From: Arenibacter algicola
GTDB taxonomy: Bacteria; Bacteroidota; Bacteroidia; Flavobacteriales; Flavobacteriaceae
Assembly (NCBI RefSeq): GCF_000733925.1
Contig: NZ_JPOO01000003.1
Span: 806,001-870,000, forward strand
Direction: 5' to 3'
Length of the DNA: 64,000 nucleotides
The position numbers and the translations under genes were made by a program. Shown here in pieces: positions 60,645 through 64,000 of the stretch; position 1 is the stretch's first letter; each line of letters opens with the position of its first letter. Under the pieces are notes generated by a model that was given only the letters and a program-made list of their open reading frames with translations, did no database searches and had not been told where the DNA came from.

Positions 60645-63155
60645 ATGAACAAACTACTCCCAGTTACATTATTTCTTATCACTTTAGTGGGTTACGCCCA
60701 AGGAGCCCAAGGCCCGCAAGAACCAATAAAAATAACTGGGACCGTTTTGGACCAAGAAACGGATCAACCCTTGGAATATGCCACTTTGGTACTTCAAAGT
60801 GTTCGAAATCCTGATAAAGTTACTGGCGGGATTACGGATGCCAACGGGAAATTCGAAGTGGAGACTGCTCCCGGAAACTATAACGTTAGTGTAGAATATA
60901 TCTCCTATAAATCCTATAAATTAGAAAATCAAAATCTAAGATCTTCCAAAGACCTCGGCGTAATCCGTCTTTCCCTGGATGTTGCCCAATTGGCCGAAGT
61001 AGAGGTTGTTGGCGAGCGTACCACTGTAGAATTACGGCTGGATAAAAAAGTATATAACGTTGGTTCGGATCTAACCGTAAAAGGTGGTTCGGTAACCGAT
61101 GTGCTGAGCAACGTACCTTCGGTTTCCGTGGATGTGGAAGGCAATATTAGTCTTAGGGGAAACGAAAGTGTCAGGATCCTTATCAATGGCAAACCATCGG
61201 CCTTGTCCGGCTTGAGTCCCGAGGCCCTGCAACAGTTGCCTGCGGACGCCATAGAAAAAGTAGAGGTGATCACCAACCCTTCGGCCAGGTATGATGCCGA
61301 AGGAACGGCAGGTATTTTGAATATCATTTTAAAGCAGAGCAAGACCGCAGGGGTAAATGGCTCGGTCAATGTTTATACAGGTCATCCTGAGACCTATGGA
61401 GGTTCCTTGAGTCTAAATCTAAGGCGCGATAACTTCAATATTTTTACAAATACCACCTACCGCTACCGCAGCGGCCCAGGGAATGCGTTGTTCGATCAAG
61501 AGAACTTTGACAGTAATGGCAATACCTTGAGTTATCAGAATGAAATAAGGGATTACCAAAGAAAGGACAAAAGCTTTAATACCAATGTTGGTTTTGAATT
61601 GTTTTTTAGTGAGACCAGCAGCATTACCAATTCTTTAGTATTTAGCAAATCCAACGGGGACAACACGGTTAATGTGGATTTTTCCAATTTTGATGCCAAT
61701 AGGACCCCTACCATCCAAAGAAACCGATTTACCGTTGAGGACGAGTTTGAGGAGGAAGTTCAATACTCTTTAAATTACCAAAAGAAATTTGAAAAGGAAG
61801 GACACACCCTTACCTTCGATTATCAATACTCCAAAGGAGTGGATGATGAAAATTCTATAATAGAAGAGGTTATCCTGGGCGATAATATTGCTTTGGATAC
61901 GGAAAGGACCATAGATAATCAAACACAGGTATCACAATTGGTACAAATGGATTATGTACTCCCCTTTGGGAAGGATGACCAATCCCAATTTGAATTGGGC
62001 TATCGCGGCACCTTCAACAATAACAATACAGATTTTGATTTTGGAATACAGCAACAAAATGGTGACTTTACAAGCGACCCCAACTTTAGCAATGAATTAA
62101 ATTACAAGGAATACGTAAATGCAGCCTACACCCAATTGGGCACCAAATTTAACAAATTCAGTATTCTGGGAGGATTGAGAATGGAGGCTTCCGATATAGG
62201 AATAGAACTGGTCAATACAAACGAACTTACCAATAAAGATTACGTAAATTGGTTCCCGTCCATATTCCTGGGGTATGAATTCTCCGAAAAAGAACAAGTC
62301 ACCTTGAGCTACAGCAAACGACTAAGAAGGCCTTGGTCCAGATTTATCAATCCATTCCCTTCAAGATCCAGCAACACCAATCTTTTTCAAGGAAACCCGG
62401 ATTTGGATCCTACGTTTACCGATTCATATGATTTGGGATATTTGAAAAGATGGGATAAGTTTACCTTTACCACCTCCGGATACTTTAATAGGTCTACAGG
62501 AGTATTCCAATTTGTTTCCAGGGAAACGGGCGACTTTGTAACCATTGAAAATCCGGACGACCCACAAAATCCCATTGTAGTGCCGGTACAAGTAAGAAGC
62601 CCTATAAACTTAGCCACCGAGGAACGTATGGGCATGGAGTTCACTACTACCTATACCCCTAAAAGAAACTGGAGATTGACTTGGAACCTTAATGCTTTCC
62701 AAAGGGACTTGAAAGGGGATTTCACCTATATTAACAGTCAGGATGAAGAAATAGTCCAAAATTTTGATGCCAACAACTTCTCCTGGTTTACACGCTTTAG
62801 TGCAAAAATACCCTTGCCGGGAAAAATCGATTTTCAGACCAACTTCTTTTATATGGGCCCTTCCGAAGATGCACAAAATACCAATAAGGGCATGTTGAGT
62901 TCGGATCTTGGCTTGAGCAAGGATATTTTAAAGGACAAAGGATCCCTAACGTTGAACGTAGGGGACATCTTCAATAGCAGAAAACGTATAACGGATACCA
63001 GAACGGAAAATGTTGCTACCTATAGCGAATTTCAATGGAGGCAAAGGCAAATTACCCTGTCCTTTCAATACAGGTTCAACCAACCTCAAAACAAGAATGA
63101 TAGAAATAGGCAAGGTAGAAGTGGCGGTGGGGAAGATATGGACTTTGAAGGATAA
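60645..63155 (+). CDS. Outer-membrane beta-barrel receptor (TonB-dependent receptor family)
   Basis: An 836-residue outer-membrane protein with a signal peptide ending near YAQG, a carboxypeptidase-regulatory-like domain (ITGTVLDQETDQPLEYATL, residues 27-110), a plug domain (VLSNVPSVSVDVEGNISLRG and NPSARYDAEGTAGILNI, residues 135-235) and a 22-strand type barrel (the outer membrane beta-barrel 3 type). No SusD-like partner follows, so it is not a classic glycan-uptake pair; a peptide, metal or other ligand is possible. It is co-translated with the small Gly/Tyr-rich protein before it. Confidence 0.88.
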   Translation: MNKLLPVTLFLITLVGYAQGAQGPQEPIKITGTVLDQETDQPLEYATLVLQSVRNPDKVTGGITDANGKFEVETAPGNYNVSVEYISYKSYKLENQNLRSSKDLGVIRLSLDVAQLAEVEVVGERTTVELRLDKKVYNVGSDLTVKGGSVTDVLSNVPSVSVDVEGNISLRGNESVRILINGKPSALSGLSPEALQQLPADAIEKVEVITNPSARYDAEGTAGILNIILKQSKTAGVNGSVNVYTGHPETYGGSLSLNLRRDNFNIFTNTTYRYRSGPGNALFDQENFDSNGNTLSYQNEIRDYQRKDKSFNTNVGFELFFSETSSITNSLVFSKSNGDNTVNVDFSNFDANRTPTIQRNRFTVEDEFEEEVQYSLNYQKKFEKEGHTLTFDYQYSKGVDDENSIIEEVILGDNIALDTERTIDNQTQVSQLVQMDYVLPFGKDDQSQFELGYRGTFNNNNTDFDFGIQQQNGDFTSDPNFSNELNYKEYVNAAYTQLGTKFNKFSILGGLRMEASDIGIELVNTNELTNKDYVNWFPSIFLGYEFSEKEQVTLSYSKRLRRPWSRFINPFPSRSSNTNLFQGNPDLDPTFTDSYDLGYLKRWDKFTFTTSGYFNRSTGVFQFVSRETGDFVTIENPDDPQNPIVVPVQVRSPINLATEERMGMEFTTTYTPKRNWRLTWNLNAFQRDLKGDFTYINSQDEEIVQNFDANNFSWFTRFSAKIPLPGKIDFQTNFFYMGPSEDAQNTNKGMLSSDLGLSKDILKDKGSLTLNVGDIFNSRKRITDTRTENVATYSEFQWRQRQITLSFQYRFNQPQNKNDRNRQGRSGGGEDMDFEG

Positions 63156-63180
63156 GAGATTTAAGCATAAACATAAAAGA

Positions 63181-63212
63181 GGTCGTCTAAAAACTATTTA
63201 GGCGACCTTTTA
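63181..63212. terminator. Terminator after the receptor gene
   Basis: Stem GGTCGTCTAAA/TTTAGGCGACC with one G-T pair (63181-63191 with 63197-63207), then TTTTAA. It could also be part of the end of the neighbouring insertion sequence. Confidence 0.7.
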
Positions 63213-63296
63213 ATTTTTGGTCTTTTAGGTTTTATTCTGATGTTGTTCGTTTAAACAGGCAATAATTGGCTGATTAAAAGTTTAGCAAAGCGACCT

Positions 63297-64000
63297 TTAC
63301 ATCGCCAAACTCACTTTTTTAAGGTTATGTGCCATTGCAATGAGCCCTATTTCCGTTTCCACCTTATCAAGACCTCTTAGCATGAACCTTTTAAAGTTCA
63401 TATTTTGCTTTATGTTGCCAAAAACCGCCTCCACATCCCAGCATCTTTGTTTTCTGTGGGCGATTCCTTCTGGATCCAATAATTTTCGTTTTGCCTTTGC
63501 CTTGAGTCTGGCCAGCTTGTGGTTTCTCTCTACTATGCGGTTGCCCTTTGATCTATGGCACAGGCTTCTGAGCTGACAGCCTGCACAGTTCTTGGCCTGG
63601 TACCTATTTATTTTTTGTTCATATCCGGTAGCGGTCTTTTTTAAATAGCTCCCTATGTTTTCCATGGGCTGTCCCATCGGGCAATAATAGGTGTCCGTTT
63701 CATTGTTGTAAAAGAGATTGTCCGCTGCAAATGGCCTTTTCTGCTTTCCACGTTTTTCATCCAACTGTTCTTTATGGAAGTAGTTATACTTTACAAATGC
63801 ATCAATATCGTTCTCATGGAGATAGGTGTAGTTTTCTTCGCTTCCATAGCCTGCATCGGCCGTTAGTGCCCTGGGCGGTTTTCCGTAACCTTTTATAAAG
63901 TCTTCGGTATGGTCGATAAGTGTGGTGGTGTCCGCGGTGGTCTGTGCAAGGGTGTAGTTTGCTATGAACTGATTGTTGGTGGCCGCCTGTAGATTGTAGC
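63297..64000 (-). mobile_element. IS1182-family transposase, C-terminal part (5' end outside window)
   Basis: The minus-strand frame is open from the window end through 63297, about 234 codons. It reads YNLQAATNNQFIANY, then the catalytic Asp in LTADAGYGSEENYTY, DIDAFVKYNYFHKEQ, a Cys-rich zinc-like segment (CAGCQLRSLC), and the catalytic Glu in WDVEAVFGNIKQNMNFKRF. These fit IS1182-type DDE transposases. The start and left end of the element are beyond base 64000, so it is not known whether the gene is whole. Its right end should lie between the stop (63297) and the receptor terminator; no inverted repeat can be fixed without the other end. Confidence 0.85.

Noticed and set aside
1..64000. 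tRNA, rRNA and known riboswitch genes
   Set aside because: Intergenic regions were read on both strands for T-loop-like motifs and common riboswitch cores; none was convincing, though a covariance search was not possible.

Overview
The window looks like chromosomal DNA of a marine-type Bacteroidota, most probably a member of Flavobacteriaceae. The evidence is low GC, promoters matching the Bacteroidota -7 box TAnnTTTG, and family content typical of that group: an outer-membrane TonB-type receptor, a YfhO membrane protein, DUF4834, a BatA-type membrane protein, paired PLP enzymes resembling the sulfonolipid pathway, and a self-contained two-component cluster. No rRNA, tRNA or CRISPR array was seen. 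The window opens inside purL and closes inside an IS1182-type transposase, so both of those are partial.

Layout. 1-2.6 kb: the 3' part of purL and a GNAT acetyltransferase, closed by a strong bidirectional terminator. 2.7-3.8 kb: a lipoprotein glycoside hydrolase-like gene on the minus strand. 4.3-12.7 kb: fatty-acid catabolism, with an acyl-CoA ligase, then a MarR regulator under a 28-bp palindromic operator, then a hydroxyacyl-CoA dehydrogenase/enoyl-CoA hydratase fusion, thiolase and acyl-CoA dehydrogenase in the same order as Bacillus fadNAE. This operon is interrupted by a REP-like hairpin cluster and by a four-helix-bundle (23S IVP-type) gene that carries its own inverted repeats. 13.1-16.7 kb: two single-domain receivers around a multi-PAS histidine kinase. 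17-22 kb: a membrane protein, a CrtI/RetSat-like oxidoreductase, an SGNH hydrolase, a GH20-like enzyme and a GT2 glycosyltransferase. 22.3-26.9 kb: a BatA-like protein overlapping a dihydroorotase homologue that has lost its metal ligands, two small membrane proteins and an esterase. 27-31 kb: housekeeping genes (MBL hydrolase, an unknown 486-aa protein, peroxiredoxin, endonuclease III).

31.1-33.2 kb holds the most interesting find. Two ECF sigma factors, about 80% identical, are each followed by a short gene of 47 or 50 codons encoding related microproteins (shared CKL and FLxxYSKSLxI). Each pair has a spacer of almost identical length containing a conserved hairpin just before the small start codon. 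This is a duplicated sigma/microprotein cassette, and I know of no function for the small protein.

33.4-38 kb: uvrA, a repeat-rich gap, and a secreted Arg/Ser-rich protein. 38.2-43.7 kb: a minus-strand surface-polysaccharide cluster (DUF4834, YfhO, GT4, flippase). 43.8-46 kb: an outer-membrane protein and a GNAT-like protein. 46.1-48.6 kb: a likely cysteate synthase/cysteate acyltransferase pair (sulfonolipid), separately transcribed. 48.6-54.8 kb: oligopeptidase B, YbaB, a thioredoxin-like protein, an orphan TrpB paralogue, YegP/DUF1508 and threonine aldolase. 55-58.3 kb: the ATP-grasp/alpha-E/transglutaminase peptide-modification cassette. 58.4-63.2 kb: prfB with its programmed frameshift, an ArsC-like protein, and a small secreted protein with a TonB-type receptor. 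63.3 kb to the end: the transposase.
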